The position numbers were made by a program, and so were the translations under genes. From an uncultured Eubacteriales bacterium (GTDB taxonomy: Bacteria > Bacillota_A > Clostridia > Oscillospirales > Oscillospiraceae), in contig ONPY01000008.1 in NCBI GenBank assembly GCA_900319835.1, positions 4,906 to 68,905 of the forward strand: a stretch of DNA of 64,000 nt, given 5' to 3'. Positions 42,751-50,278 of this stretch are shown here, one piece after another (positions within the stretch are counted from its first letter, which is position 1; each line of letters starts with the position of its first letter). Below the pieces are notes generated by a model that searched no databases, had not been told where the DNA came from, and saw nothing but the letters and a program-made list of their open reading frames with translations.

Positions 42751-45057
42751 TTGAGCGAATGGAAAAAAACATGGTGTAATCTCTGCGCCGTCACCTGCGG
42801 GCTGGAGATGGAGGTGGAGGACAACCGGATCATCAACGTCCGTCCGGATCCCTCCAGCCCGCGATCCAACGGCTACTGCTGCAGGAAGGGCAGATCGGCG
42901 AAGTACTTCACGGAAAATCGGGACCGGCTGCTCTTTCCAAAAAAACGTGTGGGCGATCATTACGAGCGCATCTCCTGGGAGCAGGCCTACCGGGAAATTG
43001 CCGAAAGGGCAAACACGATCATCCGGGAACACGGGCCGCGATCCACGGCTTTTCTCGGCGGCGGCACCTATTCCATCACGACGCCCGCGGCCACGGCGCT
43101 TCCGCTGATGAAGGCCATCGGCACCCAGTATAATTTCAATCCCGTGGGTGTGGAGTTTATGGGTGACTGGTGGAGCCACGGTCGCATCTTCGGCTATGCC
43201 TTCCATTTCCTGGAGCCGGACGATGAGAACAACGAGGCCATCGTCTACTGGGGCAGCAACGCCTATGTCTCCCACCAGATGCCGAACGCCAAGCGCACCA
43301 TCCGCGGCTTTTCCCGCGACCCGGACAAGATGGTCATTGTGGTGGACCCGCGTCTCAGTGAGACAGCGCGCATGGCCGATCTGCATATCATGCCGGCCAT
43401 CGGCTCTGACTCCCTTTTCATGCGGGCGCTGATTGCCATCATCCTGGAAAAAGGCTGGCAGAACCAGGAATATATTAACAAATACACCCGCGACTGGGCG
43501 CTGGTGCTGCCCTGGTTCAAGGGGTTTGACATCGATGCCGCGCTGGAGGTCTGCCAGGTCTCCCGGGAAAAGGCGGAAAAATTTGCCCGGATTCTCACCA
43601 CCAAGAAGTGGGGCATGCACCGGGATCTTGGCCTCTTCTTCGGGCGGCACTCCACCACCAGCAGCTATCTGTGCATCCTGCTTGCCATCGTGTGCGGTAT
43701 GGCTTTGGTCAAGGGAGGCAGTGTGATGCCGGAGCGTGTGCTGTATCTTGACAGCACGGATGAGTATGATCCCAAGGTCTGGCGCACGCCGGTGACGAAT
43801 CGTTTCCCGGTACTGGGGATCTTCCCGGAGGGAGCCTTCCCGGACGAGGTGCTGGGTGACAACGAGGATCGGATCCGTATGGCCTTCAGTGTGCTGACCA
43901 ACCCGGCCCGCAGCTATCCAGACTCCCAACGGATGAAGGCAGCGCTGAAAAAGCTGGATCTCTTCGTCGCCATCGACTGTGTGGAGACGGAGACCACCAT
44001 GCTGGCCGACTATGTGCTGCCCAGCATGAGCGCCTATGAAGCAAACGGCGACTTCGATATGTTTACCCTCAACTACCCAGAGGTGGTCTTTGGCAGCCGC
44101 AAACGCATTCTGGAGCCCTTTGGCGAGGCCAAGGAGGACTCCATGATCTTTGCAGAGCTGACCCAGGCCATGGGCTATCTGCCCCGGCTTCCGAAGAGTT
44201 TGTATGACGCGGCGGAGGAAGCCGTGCGCACCGGCGACCGCCTCAAGTATTTCATGAAGGTCGTCATGTGGATCGGCAAGGGCGGCATGAAGTACTTTGA
44301 CCAGGCGGCGACCATCATCGCCCTGACTCTGGGCAAGGCCATGGGCTCCTCCGGCCGGGCGATCAACTGGGCGGTACTTCTCACAAGCCCCGTGTTCAAA
44401 AGCGCCATCCCGACTGTAAAGGCTGATACCAAACTGCATCCCATCCTGTCCAAGCTCCCGGTATTCAAGGACTGGTGCGTTCTGGACGCGGCCTTCGATC
44501 TGGTGGATCACCACCCGGAGGGCGCGGTGATCGGCGTGGCGGACGTGGAGCACATGATGGAAAAGCATGTCACGCACAAGGATGGGAAAATGCATCTCTG
44601 GTGCCAGGAGATCGAAGACTATCTATATAAATATATCACGCCCGAGCATGAGCGGGAGGACCTGATTCTCAAAGATGGCAACAACATGATCCTCTCCTCC
44701 GGACGGCGGGATGAGGGCGGCGTCAACAACGCCATGCGCAATCCCGGCACCAGCCGCTTCCGCCAGACCTATACCCTGTGGCTGAATCCCGTGGACGCCA
44801 AGGAGATGGGCATTGCCGACGGAGAGACGGTGAAGCTCTCCACCAACCGGGGCGCGATTGAAATCCCGGTGGAGTACACCTGGCGCGCCGCTCACGGCTA
44901 TTGCCTGATGCCCCATTACTTTGGCCTTCACTACCAGGGCCGGATGCGCGGCATGCATGCCAATTATCTGACCGACAACACCGACCTCGACCCGTTGACC
45001 GGCAACTCCCATTGGCGCTACACGCCCTGCCGGGTCGAGAGGATTCAGGAGGTTTGA
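42751..45057 (+). CDS. Molybdopterin oxidoreductase (DMSO reductase superfamily)
   Basis: A 768-residue catalytic subunit. The N-terminal [4Fe-4S] motif is CNLCAVTCGLEM...CCRKG (residues ~9-50); further on are molybdopterin-guanine-dinucleotide sites (VYWGSNAYVSHQM, VVDPRLSETARMADLH) and a C-terminal MopB domain. At the usual Cys/Sec metal-ligand position the sequence is FMGDWWSHGRIFG, so the ligand may be Ser, unlike formate dehydrogenases. Paired with NuoE/F/G-like genes, it probably links NAD(P)H to reduction or oxidation of an organic substrate. TTG start after AGGAGG. Confidence 0.85.
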   Translation: MSEWKKTWCNLCAVTCGLEMEVEDNRIINVRPDPSSPRSNGYCCRKGRSAKYFTENRDRLLFPKKRVGDHYERISWEQAYREIAERANTIIREHGPRSTAFLGGGTYSITTPAATALPLMKAIGTQYNFNPVGVEFMGDWWSHGRIFGYAFHFLEPDDENNEAIVYWGSNAYVSHQMPNAKRTIRGFSRDPDKMVIVVDPRLSETARMADLHIMPAIGSDSLFMRALIAIILEKGWQNQEYINKYTRDWALVLPWFKGFDIDAALEVCQVSREKAEKFARILTTKKWGMHRDLGLFFGRHSTTSSYLCILLAIVCGMALVKGGSVMPERVLYLDSTDEYDPKVWRTPVTNRFPVLGIFPEGAFPDEVLGDNEDRIRMAFSVLTNPARSYPDSQRMKAALKKLDLFVAIDCVETETTMLADYVLPSMSAYEANGDFDMFTLNYPEVVFGSRKRILEPFGEAKEDSMIFAELTQAMGYLPRLPKSLYDAAEEAVRTGDRLKYFMKVVMWIGKGGMKYFDQAATIIALTLGKAMGSSGRAINWAVLLTSPVFKSAIPTVKADTKLHPILSKLPVFKDWCVLDAAFDLVDHHPEGAVIGVADVEHMMEKHVTHKDGKMHLWCQEIEDYLYKYITPEHEREDLILKDGNNMILSSGRRDEGGVNNAMRNPGTSRFRQTYTLWLNPVDAKEMGIADGETVKLSTNRGAIEIPVEYTWRAAHGYCLMPHYFGLHYQGRMRGMHANYLTDNTDLDPLTGNSHWRYTPCRVERIQEV

Positions 45058-45059
45058 GC

Positions 45060-45500
45060 ATGGTACATTCCTATCAGACCATCATTAAGAACGCCTGCAG
45101 GGAAGGCGGCCTTCTGGACGCGCTGCTGGCCATCCAGAAGCGGGACGGCTATGTGAGCGAGGTGGGACTTCGGGCTCTTGCAGACTGTGTGGGAAAGAGC
45201 GCGGCGGAGCTCTACGACACGGCGAGCTTCTATTCCATGCTGCGCTTTACGCCGCCTGCGAAGAAGGAGATCCGCGTCTGCCGAGGCACAGCGTGTCACA
45301 GCGCGGAAAACGCCGCGCTTGTCGCGGCGCTGGAACATATCACCGGCTTGAAGATGGGGGAGAGCAATGCCGAATACAGTCTGGATTATGTGGAGTGCCT
45401 CGGTCAGTGCCCGGAAGCCCCCAACATGCTCATCAACGGGAAGCTCTACAAGCAAGTAAAGTTGGAAAAAATCCCCGAACTGCTGGGAGGTGACAAGTGA
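45060..45500 (+). CDS. NuoE-like [2Fe-2S] subunit
   Basis: A 146-residue thioredoxin-fold [2Fe-2S] protein: CRGTACH (~residue 78-84) and CLGQCPEAP (~119-127) hold the cluster. It forms the diaphorase arm with the NuoF-like subunit and passes electrons between NADH and Fe-S chains. ATG directly follows the oxidoreductase stop; its own stop overlaps the NuoF start (TGATG), so stoichiometric synthesis is expected. Confidence 0.88.
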   Translation: MVHSYQTIIKNACREGGLLDALLAIQKRDGYVSEVGLRALADCVGKSAAELYDTASFYSMLRFTPPAKKEIRVCRGTACHSAENAALVAALEHITGLKMGESNAEYSLDYVECLGQCPEAPNMLINGKLYKQVKLEKIPELLGGDK

Positions 45501-46732
45501 TGGAAGAGGTACGCATTGCTCTCAGAAATGTCGGAAAGATCAAGCCCGATTCCATCGACGAATATCTTGCCGCCGGAGGCTATAAGGCGCTGAAAAAGGC
45601 CCGGACGCTGGACCGGGGCGAATTGATCCAGACCATCGAGGAAACCTCCCGCCTGCGCGGGCGCGGCGGCGCCGCCTTCTCCACCGGCAAAAAGTGGAGC
45701 AGCGCCTACGCGAGCAAAGAAGAGACAAAGTATATCATCTGCAACGCCGACGAGGGCGAGCCCGGAACCTACAAGGACCGCGTCATCATGGAGGGCGATC
45801 CCCACACCGTGATCGAGGGCATCCTGATCGGGGCCTACGCCGTGGGCGCGAAGGAGTGCTTTATCTACGTGCGCGGCGAATACGAGAAGTCCATCAAGCT
45901 GCTGCGCAAAGCGGTCAAGGCCGCCGAGGAAAGAGAGCTGACCGGGGATGTGACGATCAAGGTCGTCTCGGGCGCGGGCGCCTACGTCTGCGGTGAGGGC
46001 ACGGCAATCGTAAACTCCCTGGAGGGCCTGCGCGGCGAGCCCCGGCTCAAGCCGCCTTCCATGGCGGTGAAGGGGCTGCATCAAAAGCCCACGATTGTGA
46101 ACAATGTGGAGACCTTCGCCGTCATTCCCGAGATTATAAACCGCGGGGCTGAGTGGTTCGGTTCCATCGGCGCGGAAAAATTCCCCGGCACCAAGCTCAT
46201 GTGCCTGTCGGGCGATGTAAAGAACAAGGTCTGCGTGGAGGTGCCCACCAACGCCACCCTGCGCGACGTGGTGGAGGGCTTCGGCGGCGGTGTGGCGGGG
46301 GACAAAAAGCTCAAGGCCATTCAGCTTGGCGGCTCCTCCTGCGGCTTTGTCACCCCCGATCAGCTCGACACACCCATCGACTTTGACTCCATCCGCTCAA
46401 TCGGTGCCGCGCTCGGCTCCGGCGCCGTGTATGTACTAGACGAGAGCCGGAACGTAGTGGACATCCTCTGGGAGATCGCAAAGTTCTTTCAGCATGAATC
46501 CTGCGGCAAGTGTACGCCCTGCCGGGAGGGTACCATGCGTATTGCGGAATTGCTGGAGAAGCTGGCCAAGGGTGAGGGAGAGCAGAAAGATATCGACCTG
46601 ATCAAGACCCTCTCCGGCTATATGCAGAAGACCTGCTTCTGCCCTCTGGGCCAGAGCGCGACCACGGCGTTTATGAGCGCCCTGAAGCTCTTCCCCGGGG
46701 ACTTTGACGCGAAGCTGAGAAAGGAGTCATGA
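45500..46732 (+). CDS. NuoF-like NAD/FMN subunit
   Basis: A 410-residue flavoprotein: NADH-binding RGRGGAAFSTGKKW (~residue 55), FMN-binding CNADEGEPGTYKDR (~83), and a [4Fe-4S] site CGKCTPCREGT (~335-345) with a later Cys. Length matches classical NuoF and lacks the N-terminal 2Fe-2S and C-terminal ferredoxin extensions of HydB/HndC. Reaction: hydride transfer between NADH and FMN. Confidence 0.9.
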   Translation: MEEVRIALRNVGKIKPDSIDEYLAAGGYKALKKARTLDRGELIQTIEETSRLRGRGGAAFSTGKKWSSAYASKEETKYIICNADEGEPGTYKDRVIMEGDPHTVIEGILIGAYAVGAKECFIYVRGEYEKSIKLLRKAVKAAEERELTGDVTIKVVSGAGAYVCGEGTAIVNSLEGLRGEPRLKPPSMAVKGLHQKPTIVNNVETFAVIPEIINRGAEWFGSIGAEKFPGTKLMCLSGDVKNKVCVEVPTNATLRDVVEGFGGGVAGDKKLKAIQLGGSSCGFVTPDQLDTPIDFDSIRSIGAALGSGAVYVLDESRNVVDILWEIAKFFQHESCGKCTPCREGTMRIAELLEKLAKGEGEQKDIDLIKTLSGYMQKTCFCPLGQSATTAFMSALKLFPGDFDAKLRKES

Positions 46733-46734
46733 AC

Positions 46735-47910
46735 ATGGCAAACGTGAATCTGACCATTGACGGCAAGGCCCTGTCCGTGCCTGCCGGCACCACGATTCTG
46801 GAGGCTGCGCGTACAAACGGCATCCACATCCCCACCCTGTGCTATTTGAAAGAACTGGATCCCCGTGCCTCCTGCCGCATGTGTGTGGTGGAGGTAGAGG
46901 GCGCGCGTACCTTCCAGCACGCCTGCGCCGCCAGGGTGCGGGAGGGCATGGTGGTACATACCGACACCGAGGCGGTGCGCGCTTCCCGAAAGCTGACGCT
47001 GGAGCTGCTGCTGTCGAACCACGCGGTGGACTGCCATCACTGCCTGCGCATCGGCAGCTCGAAGTGTGACGATCTGGATCCAAAATTCTGCGAGATGTGC
47101 TTCTACTGCGACTGTGTCAAGGATGGCTTCTGCGACCTGCAGGCGCTGGCCCGGGAGTACAAGGTGGATGTGCTGCCCTTCGCCCAGAAGCACAATACGC
47201 TCCCCATAGACAAGAGCTCCGTCATCGTCCGCAATCCCAACAAGTGTGTCAAATGCAAGCGCTGCGTGGACGTCTGCGGCAAGGTGCAGACGGTACACAA
47301 CCTGGCTGCTTCCGGACGGGGCTGCGAGGTCGTGATCGGCCCGGCCTTTGGCAAAGCTATGTCCGACAGCGATTGTATCGGTTGCGGACGCTGTGTGGAG
47401 GTCTGTCCCACCGGGGCGATCTTCGCGCAGGAGCACAAGGACGAGCTGGTGTACTACGCCCATCGAGACGGGACGAAGACCGCGGCGATGATTTCCGCCG
47501 ATCTGCTGCCCGAGCTCGAGCGTGTGCTCAAGCGCGAGAGCAGCAGCGTGCGCCTGAATGAGATCGCGGGAGCGCTGAAAATGATCGGCGTGGACGCGGT
47601 ATACGATACAGCAGAATTGGAGGACGCGGCGAGATCCCAGGCCGAGACCATGCTTGATGAGTGCCTGCCGGAGGGAAAGCCTCTCATTCTCACGAACAGC
47701 TTTGCCGCCAAAGCCTTCCTGGAAAAGGCGTTTCCGGACAAAAAGAAAAGCTTTCTGTTTTACGACTCGGCGCTTGCGGTTTTCGGAAGAGCGGCGGGGG
47801 ACTTTGATAAGCGCTTTGCCTTCGGCGCTGTCGGCGGCGACGCCATGGAATGCGAGAAGACCGACTGCGTGGACATTGCGGTCAATCCCAGGGAGCTTGC
47901 CGCATCATGA
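46735..47910 (+). CDS. NuoG/HydA-like Fe-S subunit with degenerate hydrogenase domain
   Basis: A 391-residue electron-transfer subunit: N-terminal [2Fe-2S] ferredoxin (CYLKELDPRASCRMCVVEV), His-Cys [4Fe-4S] (HAVDCHHCLRIG), two ferredoxin clusters (CVKCKRCVDVC, CIGCGRCVEVCP; ~residues 170-230). The remaining ~150 residues align in pattern to the start of the [FeFe]-hydrogenase domain (LNEIAGALKMIGVDAVYDTAELED), but the H-cluster motif TSCCPAW is replaced by TNSFAAK. So it cannot make H2; similar HylA-type subunits occur in bifurcating complexes. ATG 46735 has AAGGAG 8 bases upstream. Confidence 0.85.
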   Translation: MANVNLTIDGKALSVPAGTTILEAARTNGIHIPTLCYLKELDPRASCRMCVVEVEGARTFQHACAARVREGMVVHTDTEAVRASRKLTLELLLSNHAVDCHHCLRIGSSKCDDLDPKFCEMCFYCDCVKDGFCDLQALAREYKVDVLPFAQKHNTLPIDKSSVIVRNPNKCVKCKRCVDVCGKVQTVHNLAASGRGCEVVIGPAFGKAMSDSDCIGCGRCVEVCPTGAIFAQEHKDELVYYAHRDGTKTAAMISADLLPELERVLKRESSSVRLNEIAGALKMIGVDAVYDTAELEDAARSQAETMLDECLPEGKPLILTNSFAAKAFLEKAFPDKKKSFLFYDSALAVFGRAAGDFDKRFAFGAVGGDAMECEKTDCVDIAVNPRELAAS

Positions 47911-48146
47911 TTCGCACCGGCTCCGAGCCAAACCCCGGGCGCACGGCGGCCTGTGAGTGCTTGGGGCTGCCCAAGGCCTCCGGCAGATACGGAACGCTGC
48001 TGGACAAGGCCCAGTGGAACATGAAAGCCGAGCCCGAGTTCTTTGAACAAAACGGTCTCAAATGCGTCATATGCCACAATCTTGGCCAGGCCCGCGCGAT
48101 TCTGTCAGGGGATACGACCTTTGACGTAATCCGTGTGATTGCATAA
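47907..48146 (+). CDS. Small protein coupled to the Nuo-like genes
   Basis: A 79-residue ORF whose ATG overlaps the previous stop (ATGA). It has two cysteine-containing spots (AACECLG; LKCVICHNLGQARAIL) and resembles no family I know. The coupling, and a terminator after it, make it part of the redox operon; it might be a cofactor-insertion or assembly factor. No homologue is visible in the window. Confidence 0.5.
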   Translation: MIRTGSEPNPGRTAACECLGLPKASGRYGTLLDKAQWNMKAEPEFFEQNGLKCVICHNLGQARAILSGDTTFDVIRVIA

Positions 48147-48156
48147 AACATAGCAA

Positions 48157-48189
48157 ACCCGCCCTCCGGCGCAACCGGAGGGCGGTATT
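48157..48189 (+). terminator. Terminator of the molybdo-redox operon
   Basis: CCGCCCTCCGG pairs with CCGGAGGGCGG around CGCAA, then TATTA. Confidence 0.8.
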
Positions 48190-48357
48190 ACAACATTTTT
48201 AAATCGCGATGTGCATTGGTTGAGAGGGTAAAAGCGGGAGAAGCGTCTTGCGGTTTGCAGAAGGTTATGGTAAGCTGGCAAACACGGGAGTTCAGAAAAA
48301 AGAGCCTATTGAAGCAACTGCTCTCTCAATCTTCAAACAGGGGAGGATTCTCCAAGC

Positions 48358-49530
48358 GTGGATCTCTTGAATGATATTGTATATCTGCTCGGCGCAGTCA
48401 CAACGGTAGCCAGCATTGTGCTCTGCCTGGTTTTGCTTTTCGCCTGCAAAAGCAGAGATGAAAAAGGAAATCGCATTGAGCTTGACAGCAAGACCACGGA
48501 GCAGCCGTGGCCGCTTGGCGTCTGGATTGCAGGCGTCTTTGTCGCCGGCACCGGCGTTGCACTGATGTATGCGCCGGGCGATCTGGTGGGCTATGTGCAG
48601 CAGGGCCTGAACCCGATGGAGTCCATCACCATGGTGGCGCTCTTAAACGGCGCGCCCGTCTGGGCCATGTATTCCGTGATGGGCTTGTGGTATATGAAGC
48701 ACATGGACTCCAAGATCGGAAAGCTCGCCGCCATGCTCTCGACCGTGCTGGGCATGTCCATCTCTCTCTGGACAGGCATGAATACCGTGGCGCGCTTTAT
48801 CGGGCTGAACTTCCCCGGTCTTAAATTTATGCTGGCAAGCATCACCGTGCTTGTGGCCATGTTTTCCGCAAGACACAATCTGCTCAAGGGCATGTCAAGG
48901 CTCGCGTTCCTGGTGTTCTTCTTCGCTTTTTTGGCGGTGCTCTCCACGCCGCTGACGGATTTTCATTTCATGCCCATCACCGGCGGCATCACCGGGGCAT
49001 TCTGGCATGAGTACTTCTTCGGGGCTACAGCGGCGAGCTGGATCTTCTGGTTCTTGTCCTGGACGCCCACGGTTTCGCGCTGGCTTGCACACATCTCAAA
49101 GGGCAGAACCATGAAAGAATACATTGCCGGCACCATGATCCTGCCGACGGTGCTGGCTTTCGGCTGGATGGCGGTGTCCTGGATGTATCAGGACGTGATC
49201 ATGAGCTTCAACCTGGCCGAGAACATTGCATCCTTTATTCCCTGCGTGATCTTCATCGTCTCCGGCATCCTCTTCATGACCGGCACGCTGGATTCAGACT
49301 GCAAGGTCTTCACCGAAGATCTTGAGTTTTTGTCCCACGGAAAGCTGAATCGGAAGACAACCATTTCCTATTACGGCCTGTTTGTATTGTTTGTCTTCAG
49401 CCTCTTCATCTCCGGAATCATCCGCAAGCCCTTTGCGTTCAATGAGTACTCCTCTCTGGTTTTCCTGCCGCTGATGTTCATCAGCATCCGGGAATGCATC
49501 AAGATCCTCAAAGAGTATCAAAGCCGGTAA
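48358..49530 (+). CDS. Short BCCT-like transporter
   Basis: A 390-residue protein of about ten helices. WFLSWTPTVSRWLAHISKGRTMKEYIAG (~residue 225) resembles the conserved BCCT (betaine/carnitine/choline) core WxSWxPxVGxFxARISRGRTIREF. It is ~100 residues shorter than usual and the Trp-rich GWSLYYWAWWI-type substrate box is missing, so a divergent or altered-substrate carrier is likely. GTG start; GGGGAGG lies 12 bases upstream. Confidence 0.65.
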   Translation: MDLLNDIVYLLGAVTTVASIVLCLVLLFACKSRDEKGNRIELDSKTTEQPWPLGVWIAGVFVAGTGVALMYAPGDLVGYVQQGLNPMESITMVALLNGAPVWAMYSVMGLWYMKHMDSKIGKLAAMLSTVLGMSISLWTGMNTVARFIGLNFPGLKFMLASITVLVAMFSARHNLLKGMSRLAFLVFFFAFLAVLSTPLTDFHFMPITGGITGAFWHEYFFGATAASWIFWFLSWTPTVSRWLAHISKGRTMKEYIAGTMILPTVLAFGWMAVSWMYQDVIMSFNLAENIASFIPCVIFIVSGILFMTGTLDSDCKVFTEDLEFLSHGKLNRKTTISYYGLFVLFVFSLFISGIIRKPFAFNEYSSLVFLPLMFISIRECIKILKEYQSR

Positions 49531-49544
49531 CAGTCAAATGATAA

Positions 49545-49582
49545 AACACGGGCGGAGTGCAATGCTCCGCCCGTGTTTTATG
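49545..49582. terminator. Bidirectional terminator
   Basis: AAAACACGGGCGGAG pairs with CTCCGCCCGTGTTTT, between the convergent transporter (+) and PNPOx-like (-) genes. Confidence 0.85.
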
Positions 49583-50066
49583 TATCGGATGGGGGAAGGG
49601 GCCTGGATTTGGCGCTGATCTCGTCCAGGGTCACACGGAGCACCGCAACAGAGCTTGCCATGAAATCATGGATCGCAAATTCCCGGCCCGTCTGGTGCTG
49701 CATCAGAAGCCGCAGCCCCTCGCGCTTTTCATCGGGATCGGTCACGATTTCGGCTTTGCCTCTTCCGATCACGGAGGCATAGGCCGAGCCGTAGCCGCAT
49801 GGGTTTTCGCCCGCTTCAATCAGCTGAACGCGGCACTCCAGTTCCACACAGACGTGGGGATTGGCGCGGATGAGATCCAGTTTGTGGCCCTCCGGGGCGC
49901 CGTGCATATAGAAAACCGGCAACCCATTATGATCAGCATATCCGTAATGAAGCGGCACAATGTAGGGATGCTCGCCGTCAAACAGCGCCAGGTGCAGGAT
50001 CTTGGCTTCCTCAATGATTCTCCTGATTTCTCCGGGGTTTGAGATTTCACGGTCTTTCCTTCTCAT
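49578..50066 (-). CDS. Pyridoxamine 5'-phosphate oxidase-like flavoprotein
   Basis: A 162-residue split-barrel protein (NimA/PNPOx-like): EIRRIIEEAKILHLALFDGEHPYIVPLHYGY then FYMHGAPEGHKLDLI and HVCVELE, a pattern typical of FMN-binding NimA-type nitro-reductase relatives. ATG 50066 has GAGAGGGGG upstream; ATG 50087 would lie at the 5' end of the transcript. The promoter is buried in a perfect inverted repeat (next entry), suggesting repressor control. Confidence 0.75.
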   Translation of the reverse strand: MRRKDREISNPGEIRRIIEEAKILHLALFDGEHPYIVPLHYGYADHNGLPVFYMHGAPEGHKLDLIRANPHVCVELECRVQLIEAGENPCGYGSAYASVIGRGKAEIVTDPDEKREGLRLLMQHQTGREFAIHDFMASSVAVLRVTLDEISAKSRPLPPSDT

Positions 50067-50072
50067 GGTTGA

Positions 50073-50116
50073 GCCCCCTCTCTTCATGCTATTATTATAG
50101 CATGAAGAGAGGGGGC
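50073..50116. repeat. Perfect 20-bp inverted repeat overlapping a promoter
   Basis: Both arms (GCCCCCTCTCTTCATGCTAT and its complement at 50097-50116) match at all 20 positions around TATT. On the minus strand TTGTCC (50122-50117) and TATAAT (50099-50094), 17 bases apart, form the promoter of the PNPOx-like gene, so the arms cover the spacer, the -10 box and the first transcribed bases. Operator function is an inference. Confidence 0.75.
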
Positions 50117-50278
50117 GGACAAGACAGTTTCCGTGCTGCAGGAGCTGACGGTAAAACGCGGGGAGATCCTGGTATAAATATCGTAATGAGAGATTTCCAG
50201 TTTGTTCATATTTGGTTCAGCTTGATTTCAGAATAAAACCGCATCATGAAAGCACCAAAGCGAAGGCAGGTGAATCAA

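Noticed and set aside
42535..44595. 686-codon minus-strand ORF opposite the molybdo-oxidoreductase
   Set aside because: Antisense artefact without ribosome site or domain-like sequence.
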